DNA of 60,614 nucleotides from Syntrophomonadaceae bacterium (GCA_012840385.1 DULK01000062.1:1-60614), one strand, 5' to 3'; counted from the stretch's first letter, positions 34,126 through 43,277 are shown. The notes: generated by a model from the sequence alone, not told the origin. Program-made: numbers and translations.

Positions 34126-35307
34126 CTATGCTGCCTTTTCTGCAGCCACCCCTAGCTGCTCCTCCAGGATCTGAACTCCCTTTTCAAGCTGCACATCCCT
34201 TTCGGTCCCGCCCGGCTGCTTTACAACCACATCGGGCTCTATGCCCCTCTTGTTGATGTCGTGACCGTTCGGGGTCAGGTATTTATCGGTAGTCAGCTTA
34301 ACTCCCACGTTTCTGTCCAGGTTAAAAACGGTCTGGACAAGACCCTTGCCAAAGGTGCGCGTTCCTACCAGGGTGCCGCTTTTGGTGTCCTTGATCGCAC
34401 CGGCCACGATTTCAGATGCACTGGCGCTGCCTTCATTGACCAGGACCACAAGGGGGGCCTTGACCCGGCGGCTGTAAACAGGTTGCAGGACATCCTCCAC
34501 CCCGCCGCGGTGTACAATGCGGACAACCGGGCCGCGCTTGATAAAATAACTGGCAAGTTCTACCGCTGTTTGCAGATCCCCCCCGGGGTTACCCCTCAGG
34601 TCCAGAATAAGGCCCCGGTACCCGGCCTTCTCTATTCGGGCAAGTTCCCGGTTCAGCTGGGGGATGGTGCTCATCTGGTTAAATTGCATTACCTGAAGAT
34701 AGCCGATTCCCGGGTGATCGGGCAGCATCCTCCCCGTAACCGAAGGGACCTGGATCTGCTGCCTCCGCAGGCTGACCTTGAAGTAACGGTTCTCCTGGGG
34801 CCTCCAGATCTTCAGGGAAACGCTGCTGCCGGGAGTCCCCCGCAAAAGACCGGCCGCTTCGATCAGGGACATCTGGGCGGTATCCTTCCCATTGATTTCG
34901 GCAATGATGTCGCCGCTCTTAATACCTGCCCGGTCGGCAGGCGTCCCGGGAAGAGGAGCCACCACTACAAGCTGCTTGTCCTTGTTGAGGTCGATCTCAA
35001 CCCCAATCCCTCCAAAAGCACCTTCAATTTGCAGGTTTAGCTCCTGGAAGGCGGTCCTGTCCAGGTAGACCGAATAGGGATCACCCAGGGCATCCACCAT
35101 CCCCTTGATGGCACCTTCAATCAGGGTCGCAGTGCTCACCCGGTTGAGGGATTTGGTCTTGATCAAGACATAAGTTTTCACCAGGTTGTCCAGGTGGTTT
35201 TTGTTTGCCCAAACAAAAAGGCCACCTAAACCGGCCACCAATAAAACCAGGATCAGTCCGACTGCGGTAAGTTTCACAGAAAGCGATTTCAGTCCATCCA
35301 CCTCCAA
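34126..35307 (-). CDS. ctpA: S41 family carboxyl-terminal processing protease
   Basis: A membrane-anchored serine protease acting outside the cytoplasm. One N-terminal helix (LTAVGLILVLLVAGLGGLFV), a PDZ domain at about 95-170 (LPGTPADRAGIKSGDIIAEI) and the S41 catalytic domain with Ser in NEGSASASEIVAGAI and Lys in GTRTFGKGLVQTVF. The C-terminus resembles a short peptidoglycan-associated tail. The start is unclear: TTG 35307 has no binding site, while the perfect GGAGGTGG (35298-35305) points to CTG 35292. In relatives ctpA follows ftsEX-envC directly; here about 6.6 kb of signalling genes lie between. Confidence 0.93.
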   Translation of the reverse strand: MEVDGLKSLSVKLTAVGLILVLLVAGLGGLFVWANKNHLDNLVKTYVLIKTKSLNRVSTATLIEGAIKGMVDALGDPYSVYLDRTAFQELNLQIEGAFGGIGVEIDLNKDKQLVVVAPLPGTPADRAGIKSGDIIAEINGKDTAQMSLIEAAGLLRGTPGSSVSLKIWRPQENRYFKVSLRRQQIQVPSVTGRMLPDHPGIGYLQVMQFNQMSTIPQLNRELARIEKAGYRGLILDLRGNPGGDLQTAVELASYFIKRGPVVRIVHRGGVEDVLQPVYSRRVKAPLVVLVNEGSASASEIVAGAIKDTKSGTLVGTRTFGKGLVQTVFNLDRNVGVKLTTDKYLTPNGHDINKRGIEPDVVVKQPGGTERDVQLEKGVQILEEQLGVAAEKAA

Positions 35308-35386
35308 TAAATTACAGGGAACAGAGTATCCCTGTTATCCCCACTATATGAATAATACCACATGATTATTAACAGTTTAAAAACCT

Positions 35387-36382
35387 TTAAATTATTCCCA
35401 ACCTTTCGAGAATAACAGAAAGCAGAAATAAATCCACCTGCTCCCGGCCCGGGTGCACGGCGTTAAACCGCGCTTTCTGTGCAAGCTTTTCCAGCGCTTC
35501 CGGAGCATTGACGTCCGGCTCCAGCAAACCCAGATTATCCAGGACAACCGCAAGCATCTCACGGGTCACCGTTCCCCGCGGGTTGGTTCCATCCAGCACC
35601 TTTTTCGCCACCGCTCTATCCCACGCTTTCTCTGCCCAATCGCTCTCTTCCTTCTTCAATGACAGCACCCTGACGGCATGCATCATCTCGGCAGTGGCGT
35701 GCTGCCAGCTCCAAAAACTAACACCGGAAAGGCCCAGGGCTTCGGCCTCATCACCGAAAACCCTGATCTGTTCCCCGGTAACATTCCCAAAGGCCTGCCC
35801 TACCGGCGCTACACTTAAACCGTAATCACGCATTTCCCGTACGCTGCGTTGAAGCGCCTGGTCAGGGCGCATGCGGAATTCGCCCCAGTAAACCTGGGGT
35901 AGCGCCACGTTGCAGTTAGAAGAAAAGATATCGTAGGGAAATTTGGGATGCAAACTGGGAAAAGCAAAGCTGGTATACCCCAGAACGACATCTTTAAATG
36001 AAGAGGACTTGACGGCTTTTAGAAGGGATGCGGCCTTATCCCTGCCGGAATCACCTTCATATTCCTTTTCGGCATCGATAACCAGCCAGTGGCATCCTGC
36101 CGAAACAGCCCTTTCCATGGCGCGGATCTCGCCGGGAATATCATTTCCGTAACTGTAGCCCCATGCTGCAACGATAAGTCCCGCCCGTTTGGCGGGTGCA
36201 ACGATCTGATCGAACTGGGACCAGCAGTGACTGCCGTCCCAGGCCTTCACAATCAAACCGGCCAGGCCGAGTTCAATTGATCTTTTCACCAGTACGTCAA
36301 GACTTCCATTTTCGCTTCTGTTCAATTCCCAAATCCAGAAATGCTTGTTGTCCCAAAAGTTGCCCAATCCGTTCATCCCCAT
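35387..36382 (-). CDS. TIM-barrel hydrolase-like protein (glycosidase/lysozyme-like)
   Basis: A 331-residue protein without signal peptide. Residues 10-240 look like a TIM barrel of the GH25/DUF1906 kind: FWIWELNRSENGSLDVLVKR, GLAGLIVKAWDGS, GLIVAAWGYSYGND, HWLVIDAEKEYEG (acidic pair), ALPQVYWGEF and GVSFWSWQHAT. The acid residues in DAEKEYEG and the barrel pattern suggest a cell-wall glycosidase or a relative. The C-terminal 90 residues carry an alpha-helical region like those in spore- or phage-associated hydrolases (KAWDRAVAKKVLDGTNPRGT). No ribosome binding site is evident at the first ATG; ATG two codons later is possible. Function is not certain. Confidence 0.65.
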   Translation of the reverse strand: MGMNGLGNFWDNKHFWIWELNRSENGSLDVLVKRSIELGLAGLIVKAWDGSHCWSQFDQIVAPAKRAGLIVAAWGYSYGNDIPGEIRAMERAVSAGCHWLVIDAEKEYEGDSGRDKAASLLKAVKSSSFKDVVLGYTSFAFPSLHPKFPYDIFSSNCNVALPQVYWGEFRMRPDQALQRSVREMRDYGLSVAPVGQAFGNVTGEQIRVFGDEAEALGLSGVSFWSWQHATAEMMHAVRVLSLKKEESDWAEKAWDRAVAKKVLDGTNPRGTVTREMLAVVLDNLGLLEPDVNAPEALEKLAQKARFNAVHPGREQVDLFLLSVILERLGII

Positions 36383-36593
36383 AATATAAGGTATGGAAAT
36401 TTAACATACACGATTCCGTTAAGTGACGGGGAGCAAGCGCAAAGATAAGCCGGCTCATATTTTAAAGTGCTCCATTTCCAATATATGATTTTATTCCTTT
36501 TGTTGTCATAGCCGGTGATCCCATTGTAAACATTCAAAGGCGGGCGAATCCGGTCTGCTTGCCGGACGGGTATAATCCGACCCGAAATAAAAA

Positions 36594-36619
36594 ACCCCGG
36601 AATTGATACTACCCGGAGT
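36594..36619 (-). terminator. Terminator after the membrane sensor-regulator
   Basis: On the minus strand ACTCCGG and CCGGGGT pair, followed by TTTTTTATTT. It separates the sensor-regulator from the TIM-barrel gene. Confidence 0.7.
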
Positions 36620-36678
36620 TTCCGCAACCGTATGCATCATTCCCGTCGACCACTTCCTTCAGAGGAAGTTCAACATTT

Positions 36679-37884
36679 TCATGTTTTAAATTTATAGATT
36701 CTTAAAGGTCTGCCGACAGAACCGTATTTTTGCTCTACGTCCACCAACCCGCGCTGTTCAAGGTAGTCAAGATAACGCCTGACTGTAACTTTCGACAGGG
36801 AGAGGTCTTCTGATACATCCTGGATGGTAAACTCCTCTCCTTCTCTTTGTTTCATGTAAAGCATAACTTCCTTGAGTGTAACGCGATTCAGACCCTTAGG
36901 GAGATCGCTATTTACGGAAAGCAGGGATTCCACCCATTCACCATCCCTGTCCTCTTTGCCGGTCTCTTGGGTGTCTTCCTGCTGCAGAGGATGGCTCTCA
37001 CCTGCCCGGTCTACTTGCAATCGAAGCACCCCTAAACCATGCAGCTTCTCTTGGAGAGGGCTCTCACTTACCCCCTCTGTTTGCTGTGGTGCGTTGTTCA
37101 CTTTTGACAACCTGCTGGTCAAAACCTGTATTTGGGACAGCATCTGATTAAAGGCCTGGGTTAACTCCCAGATTTCGGTGCTTCCCTGTACCACCAAAGG
37201 GCGGCCGGCCCTGTTTACAGCCGCATTTCGCGTTCCCTGGATAACCTCATAGAGCGGCTCTACAACAGTTCGTGTAATAAAAAACCAGGTAGCCGCCCCT
37301 ATCAGCAGAGTACAGAAAAAACCGGCCAGTCCCATTATCTTGAGCGAACCGTAAAGTATGGTCCGGTAGAGGGTCCTCGGGGCGCCAACGTACAGCATCC
37401 CGATCACCTTCCCGCCCTCATCCATGATGGGTTTATAGGCTGTCTGATAAAGCTTGCCTACCACTTCGGCCTCCCCCACATACTCCTGTCTTGCACCCAG
37501 TACCTTGTTTGTAACCTCCTGGGAAGCCTGAGTACCGACAGCCCTGTTCCCATTCTTCTCCCTGATGGTAGTAGTTACACGAACGTTATCCAGAAAAATA
37601 GTACAAGTGTCGCCGGTTAATTTTTCTATGTAATCCACTATAAAGAAGTTGTTGTTTATCTTGACCTTTCCTTTATAAAGGACACCATCCTTAACATGCC
37701 AGGAGCCCGGGTACTTGAGATCAATAATTGCTTCGGCAGTGGCCAGGTCGCTTCTGGCCTTGGTCTCCGCAGCCATAACGGCTGTGGACCTTGCCTGAAA
37801 ATAAAAGGCAAGCATCAGGCTCAGCGTAAGCAATACAATGCTTCCCATAACCAGAAGGGTGAACTGTTCTTTCAGTGAGCGCAT
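36679..37884 (-). CDS. Membrane-bound one-component sensor with CitB-type DNA-binding tail
   Basis: A 401-residue protein. A first membrane helix (LLVMGSIVLLTLSLMLAFYF) is followed by an extracytoplasmic cache-like domain at 30-175 (YIEKLTGDTCTIFLDNVRVT, GKLYQTAYKPIMDEGGKVIG, MLYVGAPR), a second helix (about 180-205), HAMP-like sequence, a charged linker, and a C-terminal winged helix at 335-401 (GLNRVTLKEVMLYMKQREG, SLSKVTVRRYLDYLEQRGLV, YGSVGRPLRIYKF). That tail is the DNA-binding domain normally found in CitB/DcuR-type response regulators. There is no kinase or receiver domain, so the ligand signal would be passed straight to DNA at the membrane. The likely ligand is a small carboxylate, by analogy only. 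Confidence 0.8.
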   Translation of the reverse strand: MRSLKEQFTLLVMGSIVLLTLSLMLAFYFQARSTAVMAAETKARSDLATAEAIIDLKYPGSWHVKDGVLYKGKVKINNNFFIVDYIEKLTGDTCTIFLDNVRVTTTIREKNGNRAVGTQASQEVTNKVLGARQEYVGEAEVVGKLYQTAYKPIMDEGGKVIGMLYVGAPRTLYRTILYGSLKIMGLAGFFCTLLIGAATWFFITRTVVEPLYEVIQGTRNAAVNRAGRPLVVQGSTEIWELTQAFNQMLSQIQVLTSRLSKVNNAPQQTEGVSESPLQEKLHGLGVLRLQVDRAGESHPLQQEDTQETGKEDRDGEWVESLLSVNSDLPKGLNRVTLKEVMLYMKQREGEEFTIQDVSEDLSLSKVTVRRYLDYLEQRGLVDVEQKYGSVGRPLRIYKFKT

Positions 37885-38037
37885 CCGGGCATCACTCCAT
37901 ACAAATAAAACAAATTATCCGAGCAGCCTCATATCTTGAAAGAAATCTTGAGCAAGACAGAGAGTGCAGAAACCTGGTGCAGTTGTCGAGTGAAAACGAA
38001 AATGGTGCTGCTTGAAGGGTACCAAATGGTTTTATCA

Positions 38038-38055
38038 TTACAATATTAATTGTAA
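38038..38055. promoter_or_regulatory. Palindromic operator candidate
   Basis: TTACAAT-ATTA-ATTGTAA, 7-bp arms, lies about 155 bp upstream of the membrane sensor-regulator in a gene-free gap (37885-38160). It could be its own binding site; no second copy was seen. Confidence 0.35.
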
Positions 38056-38160
38056 CATGCGGTTTAAAAAGATTACAACCAAGGCTAAAGCTCGGATAAA
38101 TCCTATTCATACCGCAATAAAAGATGAACGGAGTGGACCCAGAGTTGAACACTCGGGAGT

Positions 38161-40599
38161 CTACTGGTTTTGATTCAGTATTTCCCGAACATTCCGCAGG
38201 AGGTCAAGCGCCAGGTACGGCTTTGATAAGAAGTGAAACTCGCCTCTTGGAATCCTCTGGAGATTGGACCGTTCGTCGGAGTAACCGCTGATTAACAATC
38301 CCCCGAGGGAAGGATGGGATGTACGCAACTGCCGGATGATGTCTATGCCACTTCCGTCCGTCAGGATCACATCGCTTATAACCAGACTGAAGTCTTTTTC
38401 CTTTTCAAAAATTTGTAACGCCTCGCAGGCCTTGCTGCATGACACGACCGTATACCCGTTTTCGGACAATATCCGGCTGGTAAGGAGCATAACCTCGTAA
38501 TCGTCTTCCACGAGCAAAATCTTTTCCCCGGTTCCGTAGAGTTCGCCCGGTGATAGCCTGCTTCCTTTATTACCGGCCGGGGGCGTACCGGTTGCTACCG
38601 CAGGCAGGTAAATTTCGAATACGGTCCCCTGCCCAACCTTGCTTTTCACATTAATCCAGCCATCGTGGTCTTTAACGATGCCGTAAGCCACCGAAAGGCC
38701 GAGGCCCGTCCCTTTGCCCGGATCTTTAGTGGTAAAAAAAGGCTCGAAGATATGGGAGAGGACTTGCTTATCCATACCCGTACCGGTGTCCTCGACGGTC
38801 AGGCGTACAAAACATCCGGGACGACCCTCCTGGGGCGTGCCGCTGCAGCCTTCCTCAATTTTTACATTTTCGGTTTTGATGGTAATCCTTCCTCCTTGAG
38901 GCATGGCATCCCGGGCGTTCAGCACGAGGTTGGTGATCACCTGATCGATATTTCCTGCATCGGCGTTGACAATCCAGAGGCCGTCGTAAAGATCCAGTTC
39001 AATGGTGATGTCCTCTCCGATCATCTGTTTGAACATCTCCTGAAGCTCCCTGATATTGGAGTTAAGGTCGAGGGGCTCCAGAAACTGCGGGTGTTTCCTG
39101 GCAAAGAGCATCAACTGCCGGGTAAGGTTGGCCGACCTTTCGGCGGCCCGGCGTATCCGGATGAACACCTTGTAAATGGGGTCATTTTCGGGAACGCTCT
39201 TCAGGTAGAGGTCAACACATGCCTGTATAATAGTCAGCTGGTTGTTCAAATCATGGGCCATTCCCCCTGCAAGCTGACCGACTGCCTCCATTTTCTGGGA
39301 TTGAAAAAGCTGCTGTTGGGTTAAATTGAGCCTCTCATAGGCCCGGTGCACCTCCGTAAACAACCGGGCGTTCTCCATTGCAGTCGAAATATAAGACGCA
39401 AGGGTGTCCGCAAGGACTCGCTTCTCCCTTGAAAAACCGTCAACATGTTCAGAAAGCAAAATAAAAACGCCGAAAAGCTTTTCTCCATGATAAAAAGGCA
39501 GCAGGTAACAGGAGCGGATATGCCGGACAATATCAACCGCTATCCACCTGGGATCCGCCTGGACGTCAGGCACATAAACGGGCTTTTTAGTTTGTGCCAC
39601 CAGCCCCACTAAACCCCGCTCTTCCCCCTTTACAAACATGGAGACTTCGCCGGAGCGGGAGATCAGGTCTCCAGCTAAACCTACGGTGTGGACCAGCTTC
39701 AAGTGGCCTGTGGTCTCGTCGTAACCGTAATAGCATCCCTGTTTCGCCCCTGCGATCTCGCAAGCCACCTCCACAAGTCGCTCCGCCACAGTATGCTCGT
39801 AACCGACCGACTGCAAAGAAAAGGCCATGTCGGCCAGTGAGGAAATACCCTCGTAACGTGGAACTGAAGCAACCGAGGCCTCTTCCAGCACACCGTGCAT
39901 GGCATCGTAGATCCGGTTCTGGGCCTTCAGCTCATATTCGACCTGCCTGCGTTCGGCAATCTCGCTTTCCAGTTCCCTGTTAATTACGGCGAGCTCATTG
40001 GTACGGTCGGCCACTCTCTGCTCCAGTTCCTCGTTGAGATCGGAAAGGTGCTTCCTGGTCTCCATTTCGATATCCGTAAATCCACCGATCAGCCAGCCTA
40101 CCAGCAGGGCGACCCCGGTAAAGATAAGATTTGCCTCAAAGACCTTGTTGGGGTTGCCGTAATAACCGCTCGCCAAACTGGGAATGAGCAGGCAGATCCC
40201 CACTACCGTGGCAGCAGGTACACCCCCCAATCTCCCGTGGGTAACGGACAGGATAATTACAGGAACTAAAAGTAGCACCTTGATGGGACTGTTGATGCCC
40301 CCGGTGGTGAACACAACGAGCAGGATAAGAATAAAGGTGACCAGGGTATAAATGATTTCAGCCAAATCAACCGGCCTGTTTTCTTTAACAAAGTTTTTAC
40401 CGATATAACTTATTACCGCCCAGTATACCAGCAAGAGCAGGATAAAGATGCTGCCGGTGACTTGACCCAGCACGGAAATATTTTTCGTCAGGCCAAAACT
40501 GATAAAGGCCACCGCGCAGATCAACAGGCTCACGATATGGGCGGCAGTGATATGCTCAGTCATGGAGTTTTTCAATCGCTTCTGCCAGCTATCCTTCAT
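38161..40599 (-). CDS. Hybrid histidine kinase (membrane, GAF, kinase, receiver)
   Basis: An 812-residue sensor kinase. About six membrane helices occupy residues 15-180, then a coiled coil ([20 protein letters not shown]), a GAF domain (about 275-435), a HisKA domain with phosphorylatable His in [12 protein letters not shown], an ATPase domain with [18 protein letters not shown] and [18 protein letters not shown], and a C-terminal receiver ([13 protein letters not shown], Asp in [13 protein letters not shown], Lys in FLSKPY). The receiver has no output domain, so a further partner is needed. I placed the start at ATG 40599; TTG 40617 is an alternative. It lies directly downstream of agrD behind a terminator-like hairpin, so it may sense or relay the Agr peptide, though it is not of the usual AgrC type. 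Confidence 0.9.
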   Translation of the reverse strand: MKDSWQKRLKNSMTEHITAAHIVSLLICAVAFISFGLTKNISVLGQVTGSIFILLLLVYWAVISYIGKNFVKENRPVDLAEIIYTLVTFILILLVVFTTGGINSPIKVLLLVPVIILSVTHGRLGGVPAATVVGICLLIPSLASGYYGNPNKVFEANLIFTGVALLVGWLIGGFTDIEMETRKHLSDLNEELEQRVADRTNELAVINRELESEIAERRQVEYELKAQNRIYDAMHGVLEEASVASVPRYEGISSLADMAFSLQSVGYEHTVAERLVEVACEIAGAKQGCYYGYDETTGHLKLVHTVGLAGDLISRSGEVSMFVKGEERGLVGLVAQTKKPVYVPDVQADPRWIAVDIVRHIRSCYLLPFYHGEKLFGVFILLSEHVDGFSREKRVLADTLASYISTAMENARLFTEVHRAYERLNLTQQQLFQSQKMEAVGQLAGGMAHDLNNQLTIIQACVDLYLKSVPENDPIYKVFIRIRRAAERSANLTRQLMLFARKHPQFLEPLDLNSNIRELQEMFKQMIGEDITIELDLYDGLWIVNADAGNIDQVITNLVLNARDAMPQGGRITIKTENVKIEEGCSGTPQEGRPGCFVRLTVEDTGTGMDKQVLSHIFEPFFTTKDPGKGTGLGLSVAYGIVKDHDGWINVKSKVGQGTVFEIYLPAVATGTPPAGNKGSRLSPGELYGTGEKILLVEDDYEVMLLTSRILSENGYTVVSCSKACEALQIFEKEKDFSLVISDVILTDGSGIDIIRQLRTSHPSLGGLLISGYSDERSNLQRIPRGEFHFLSKPYLALDLLRNVREILNQNQ

Positions 40600-40612
40600 G
40601 TCTGGAACGACC

Positions 40613-40656
40613 CCCAAAAAGCTCAGATAGAGGCAGAAATGTTCCGCCTCTATCTG
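40613..40656 (-). terminator. Terminator between agrD and the hybrid kinase
   Basis: CAGATAGAGGC and GCCTCTATCTG form an 11-bp perfect stem, followed by AGCTTTTTGG on the minus strand, just before the kinase start. It should cut agrBD expression off from the kinase, or act as a partial stop. Confidence 0.7.
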
Positions 40657-40663
40657 GCTCCCT

Positions 40664-40801
40664 TTAATACTTTCTTAAGGTTTCAGGAAGTTCTGGCTGG
40701 TAATGTAGAATAGCACATGCTGAAGCAGCGCTGGCGTTGGCGAGTGCCACAAAAGCAGCAGCAACGAGAGTTAGCGCCCAGAGGTAAACTCTTTTAAGCA
40801 T
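40664..40801 (-). CDS. agrD: AgrD-like cyclic lactone autoinducer precursor
   Basis: A 45-residue precursor peptide. It has a hydrophobic N-terminal helix (KRVYLWALTLVAAAFVALAN), a core with a single Cys29 (SACAILHY) and an acidic, Pro-containing tail (QPELPETLRKY), the layout of the cyclic lactone autoinducer family. AgrB should cut the tail and close a thiolactone ring between Cys29 and the new C-terminus, most simply Tyr34. The start ATG overlaps the agrB stop (TAATG), and GGAGGTG lies just upstream inside agrB. Confidence 0.85.
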   Translation of the reverse strand: MLKRVYLWALTLVAAAFVALANASAASACAILHYQPELPETLRKY

Positions 40802-41331
40802 TAGACCACACCTCCTTTTTTTAAAAGATAATCAAGCACAAACATCAGTCCATGCCCGGGACCTGTGAGCATCAGCGCTTCCCATAACATTCCCAGCCCT
40901 GTGGCAATAATGATTTCGTCCGAAACGGCGTTCGCCTGAAAGATTAACTGGAGAACTGCGAGCGCTGTCACCGTCAGGAGAGACAGCCTCCGCAAGAACC
41001 GGCGGTGTTGTTGCGTGAGAATGGGTTTGGCCGGGCTGTCCACCGGCGCCTTTAAGAGAACGGCGGATAATGTTACAAGAGTAGTTGACAGTATATAAAG
41101 CCTTAAATTGAGCGGTTGCCAGGCTTCCAACCGATCAGCCGCCAAACCTATAAGGGAGAAGGTGAAAGCCGTAACAATCGTGCAACGCGCCGGGGAGTTG
41201 CAGTGCGCACCCCCGGCAAAGGAACGCAGCAGCGCTACGGTAAGCATGGCGGCCAGCGATTCGGGCAGGCAGTGTAAGAGCCGGCTTATAACCAAAACTA
41301 CGACTACTCCGGCGATAGTTAGAGAAAACAC
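40801..41331 (-). CDS. agrB: AgrB-like autoinducer-processing membrane protease
   Basis: AgrB is the membrane endopeptidase that processes AgrD. The part from GTG 41331 encodes several membrane helices and the active-site region LLRSFAGGAHCNSPARC with the catalytic His and Cys. The family's N-terminal amphipathic part is also present, but upstream of this start: in frame one reads EKITRWIAGRINLDEGKQQE then LRYGLQ back to the TGA at 41428-41430. No ATG, GTG or TTG exists there, so the full protein (about 206 residues) would need ATA 41421 or another rare codon, or the gene is damaged. The coordinates given are the first canonical start. Upstream and downstream genes overlap or abut. Confidence 0.85.
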   Translation of the reverse strand: MFSLTIAGVVVVLVISRLLHCLPESLAAMLTVALLRSFAGGAHCNSPARCTIVTAFTFSLIGLAADRLEAWQPLNLRLYILSTTLVTLSAVLLKAPVDSPAKPILTQQHRRFLRRLSLLTVTALAVLQLIFQANAVSDEIIIATGLGMLWEALMLTGPGHGLMFVLDYLLKKGGVV

Positions 41332-41427
41332 CTGCAGGCCGTAGCGAAGCTCCTGTTGTTTGCCCTCATCCAGGTTAATCCGTCCGGCAATCCACCTCGT
41401 TATTTTTTCCGTGCAGGTTATGATGAA

Positions 41428-41889
41428 TCACCCCATCCCCCGGGAGGCACCCCGGTTGCGTTTATTGATCAACCAGGCAACCGCAAACAGAAAGATTACC
41501 TGGGGAAGGCCCACCATGGCCCAGATGACAGGCTGTTTTACCAGCTCCTCGTAACCCTTATGCAGGATAGAAAACGCCATCCCGGTGAAGCAGAACTCCG
41601 CCAGGGCAAGGAGCAGGAAACTAATAAGTACAGCAATAAACAGCCTGCTGAACGGAAACTTCGTGACCGTCTTCAAAAGGGCGATAAAAACACACATTAG
41701 AATCAAGGTGTGTACTCCAGGCGATATGGGGAGCATTCTTATCAGGTACGTGATCCCACCCAGCAAAATCCCGAGGGGAACGATCTTTTTCCATTCCAAC
41801 CGCAGATTCAGCAATGAAAAAATTAAAGCCAGCAAGCCGATTAATTCAGGGATCCCCTGAAAGATTAAAGATACTAAGGTCATTTTCAT
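41428..41889 (-). CDS. Polytopic membrane protein, AgrC sensor-domain-like
   Basis: A 153-residue protein of five or six membrane helices with almost no soluble part. Patterns such as PELIGLLALIFSLL, ILLGGITYLIRMLPISPGVH and QPVIWAMVGLPQVIFLF resemble the N-terminal membrane sensor half of AgrC-like (HPK10) kinases of Clostridia, from memory. It has no kinase domain. ATG 41889 sits 8 bases behind GGAG; a GTG three codons upstream is possible. Its stop lies nine bases from the putative ATA start of agrB, so it heads the agr operon. Confidence 0.7.
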   Translation of the reverse strand: MKMTLVSLIFQGIPELIGLLALIFSLLNLRLEWKKIVPLGILLGGITYLIRMLPISPGVHTLILMCVFIALLKTVTKFPFSRLFIAVLISFLLLALAEFCFTGMAFSILHKGYEELVKQPVIWAMVGLPQVIFLFAVAWLINKRNRGASRGMG

Positions 41890-42051
41890 AATTTTCACTC
41901 CAGTTACAGTTCGTCAGCTATTGTCGATTTCTTAAAAATAATCTATCCGCTTGGATAATTCTGTAGAAAGAGGTAAAACCCTTTTTTTTGATACTTGCGT
42001 CACCAAAAGACAATCCGCAGTGTTTAAATGCAGCACCGGGGAAATATATAG

Positions 42052-42081
42052 AAAAGCCGGGGTCTTAAAACTCCGGCTTTT
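42052..42081. terminator. Terminator of the ftsE-ftsX-envC operon
   Basis: AAAAGCCGG and CCGGCTTTT form a 9-bp stem with T-rich flanks 18 bp after envC. It ends the division operon before the agr block. Confidence 0.8.
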
Positions 42082-42098
42082 CATGTCCTCAGGCAGGT

Positions 42099-43220
42099 TT
42101 AGAGATAGCTTAAAGGGTTCTGCGGGTTGCCGTTTACCCGGACCTCGAAATGGAGGTGGGGCCCGGTGCTCCAGCCCGTGCTCCCCACACGCCCCACGGT
42201 CTGGCCCTGCTGGACTGTGCTTCCGGTTCCTACGTTAATGCTCGAAAGGTGGGCGTAAAGAGTGGAAATGCCTCCCCCGTGGTCGATCACCACGACCTGG
42301 CCGTAACCGCCCATCCAACCCGTATAAATCACCGTTCCTCCATCGGCGGCGGCCACCTTCGCCCCGGCAGGAGCACCGATGTCGATTCCGGTATGCATCC
42401 TGTTCTGGTGCAGGATCGGGTGGTACCGCATACCATAATTAGAGGTAATCGGCCCTGACGCCGGCCAGATAAAGCGTCCCGTCCCTTTCCGGGGTGAGGG
42501 GTTCCTGGACTGAAGCTGCTGGATCAACTGGGCCAGCTGGCGGGAGGTGGCTTCCAGTTCGTCCAGGGCCCGCTCGTAGGCCTCCCGCTGCGTCTCAAGC
42601 TGGTTTAACAGTTGCTTGCGGTCCTCGCTCCTGGCTGCCAGGTAGGTCTGCTTCGCCCTGGTGCTCTCCTGCAGGGATGCCACCCGGTTCCGCTTCGCTT
42701 CAAGCTCCCGCTTTGTCTTTTCAATTGCATCGCGCTCCGCCGCCAGTTCCTTCATCAGGCGAACGTCCTGCTCGGCAATCCGCTGCATCAGGTCAAAACG
42801 GGTCAGAAAATCGGTCATGCTCTCCGACTGCAGAAGCACCTCCAAAAAGGAGACATCCCCTTCGGTGTAAATGTTGCGCAGCCGCTCATGCAAGATCCCC
42901 GTGCGTTTCTGCAGATCTGCCTCCGCTTTCCTGAGCTTCTCCTCGGTCACGCCGATTGCCGCCTGCAGGGATTCCATGTCGCGGTTGAGTTGTTCGAGAT
43001 CCTCCGTGGCCTGCTTGATGTCCCTGTCAATCTGTCCAAGCTCGGCAAGAACCCCCTGCCGCTTTTTCTCGGTTTCCTTTATTTGCTGTTTGCGCTGCTG
43101 GATAAGGCTGTTTACCCGGTTAAGCTCCTGTTTTTTACTTTCAAGTTCGTCCGCCCAGCTGGGTAGAAGTGCCCCGAAAGCAAGCACCATTCCCAACAAC
43201 AGGCCAACGCCAATCCTCAC
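42099..43220 (-). CDS. envC: EnvC-like murein hydrolase activator, M23 domain
   Basis: An exported protein of 373 residues: signal peptide ([20 protein letters not shown]), a long coiled coil (about 28-235) and a LytM/M23 domain ([52 protein letters not shown]). The zinc ligands H/D and HxH are intact, so it may itself be a peptidase, unlike E. coli EnvC. FtsEX is expected to control it. The GTG at 43220 has only a weak site; CTG 43244 lies 6 bases behind GGAGGAG and would give a better signal-peptide start ([14 protein letters not shown]). Confidence 0.92.
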   Translation of the reverse strand: MRIGVGLLLGMVLAFGALLPSWADELESKKQELNRVNSLIQQRKQQIKETEKKRQGVLAELGQIDRDIKQATEDLEQLNRDMESLQAAIGVTEEKLRKAEADLQKRTGILHERLRNIYTEGDVSFLEVLLQSESMTDFLTRFDLMQRIAEQDVRLMKELAAERDAIEKTKRELEAKRNRVASLQESTRAKQTYLAARSEDRKQLLNQLETQREAYERALDELEATSRQLAQLIQQLQSRNPSPRKGTGRFIWPASGPITSNYGMRYHPILHQNRMHTGIDIGAPAGAKVAAADGGTVIYTGWMGGYGQVVVIDHGGGISTLYAHLSSINVGTGSTVQQGQTVGRVGSTGWSTGPHLHFEVRVNGNPQNPLSYL

Positions 43221-43277
43221 TACCTTGCGTCCTTTATGCTCCAGTTTTAACTCCTCCTTCCATCCCCGACCGGTGCA

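Noticed and set aside
36373-36627. 84-codon minus ORF before the TIM-barrel gene
   Set aside because: Overlaps the terminator at 36594-36619 and lacks a ribosome site; the 296-bp gap is better read as leader DNA.
37892-38152. 86-codon minus ORF between the kinase and the membrane sensor
   Set aside because: No family features and no ribosome site; it covers the palindromic operator candidate.
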